64,000 nucleotides of DNA from the NCBI RefSeq assembly GCF_030682035.1, contig NZ_JAUXQZ010000003.1:81291-145290 (forward strand), read 5' to 3'. A program made the position numbers and the translations under genes. A model generated the notes under the pieces. The model was not told the DNA's origin, did no database searches, and was given only the letters and a program-made list of their open reading frames with translations. Below, one piece after another: positions 64,000 through 64,000 of this stretch (positions are counted from its first letter, which is position 1; each line of letters opens with the position of its first letter). The stretch is from Brevundimonas sp. (GTDB lineage Bacteria; Pseudomonadota; Alphaproteobacteria; Caulobacterales; Caulobacteraceae).

Positions 64000-64000
64000 G

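Overview
The window is 64 kb of high-GC, strongly GC3-biased chromosomal DNA. Gene content and order fit an alphaproteobacterium of the Caulobacterales, most likely Brevundimonas or a close relative. Supporting signs are the ybgC-tolQRA-tolB-pal-cpoB-tilS-ftsH run, a phbB/DUF4908-like pair, a long TonB-dependent receptor with a 'DDIIVTAQKREQ' start, and abundant short palindromic repeats of the kind scattered through these genomes. No rRNA, tRNA, CRISPR array or prophage was seen.

Layout. 0-9.4 kb: the end of a GGDEF-EAL protein, a DUF2262-like protein, yqgE, a peroxiredoxin, an orphan vsr, a hybrid histidine kinase behind pyrD, DUF952, a SixA-like phosphatase, a methyltransferase and gloB. 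9.4-21.8 kb: DUF4908-like/phbB, two oxidoreductase or unknown genes, a TetR gene divergent from a small secreted protein with a clear operator, gshA-rsmE, and a MerR-acyl-CoA dehydrogenase pair, then a degenerate DUF2256 mini-gene. 21.8-27.5 kb: an iron module (cupredoxin-like protein and FTR1 permease, divergent from an outer-membrane-like protein, with a Fur-box-like dyad between them), DoxX, selO and nhaA. 27.7-35 kb: a TonB receptor and an RND pump with its adaptor. 35-41.2 kb: lepA, then a dcm-like / vsr / EcoRII-like restriction-modification island bracketed by palindromic repeats. 41-49 kb: small secreted or membrane proteins, a NYN-LOTUS protein, an alcohol dehydrogenase, a thioesterase, yebC, a cupin and mgtC. 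49-52 kb: ruvC-ruvA-ruvB with a BrnT-BrnA toxin-antitoxin pair coupled to the end of ruvB. 52-64 kb: a serine hydrolase, then the Tol-Pal operon, cpoB, tilS and ftsH, ending with a truncated, inverted second ftsH copy.

The most unusual structure is a set of 120-175 bp palindromic repeats (at least four sequence families, about ten copies). Three lie in frame inside or at the end of conserved housekeeping genes (rsmE, ruvC, tilS) and are translated into glycine/proline-rich segments. Two others, or the same ones, end in a GGGGAGGA-like arm that forms the Shine-Dalgarno sequence of the next gene (ruvA, and more weakly vsr). The complementary CCTCCCC arm could mask that site, so these repeats may act both as protein-inserting elements and as translational control hairpins. 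The other points to examine are the ftsH/ftsH inverted junction at the right edge (rearrangement or assembly chimera), the toxin gene fused by an ATGA overlap to ruvCAB, and tilS, which has no ATG, GTG or TTG start ahead of its P-loop.
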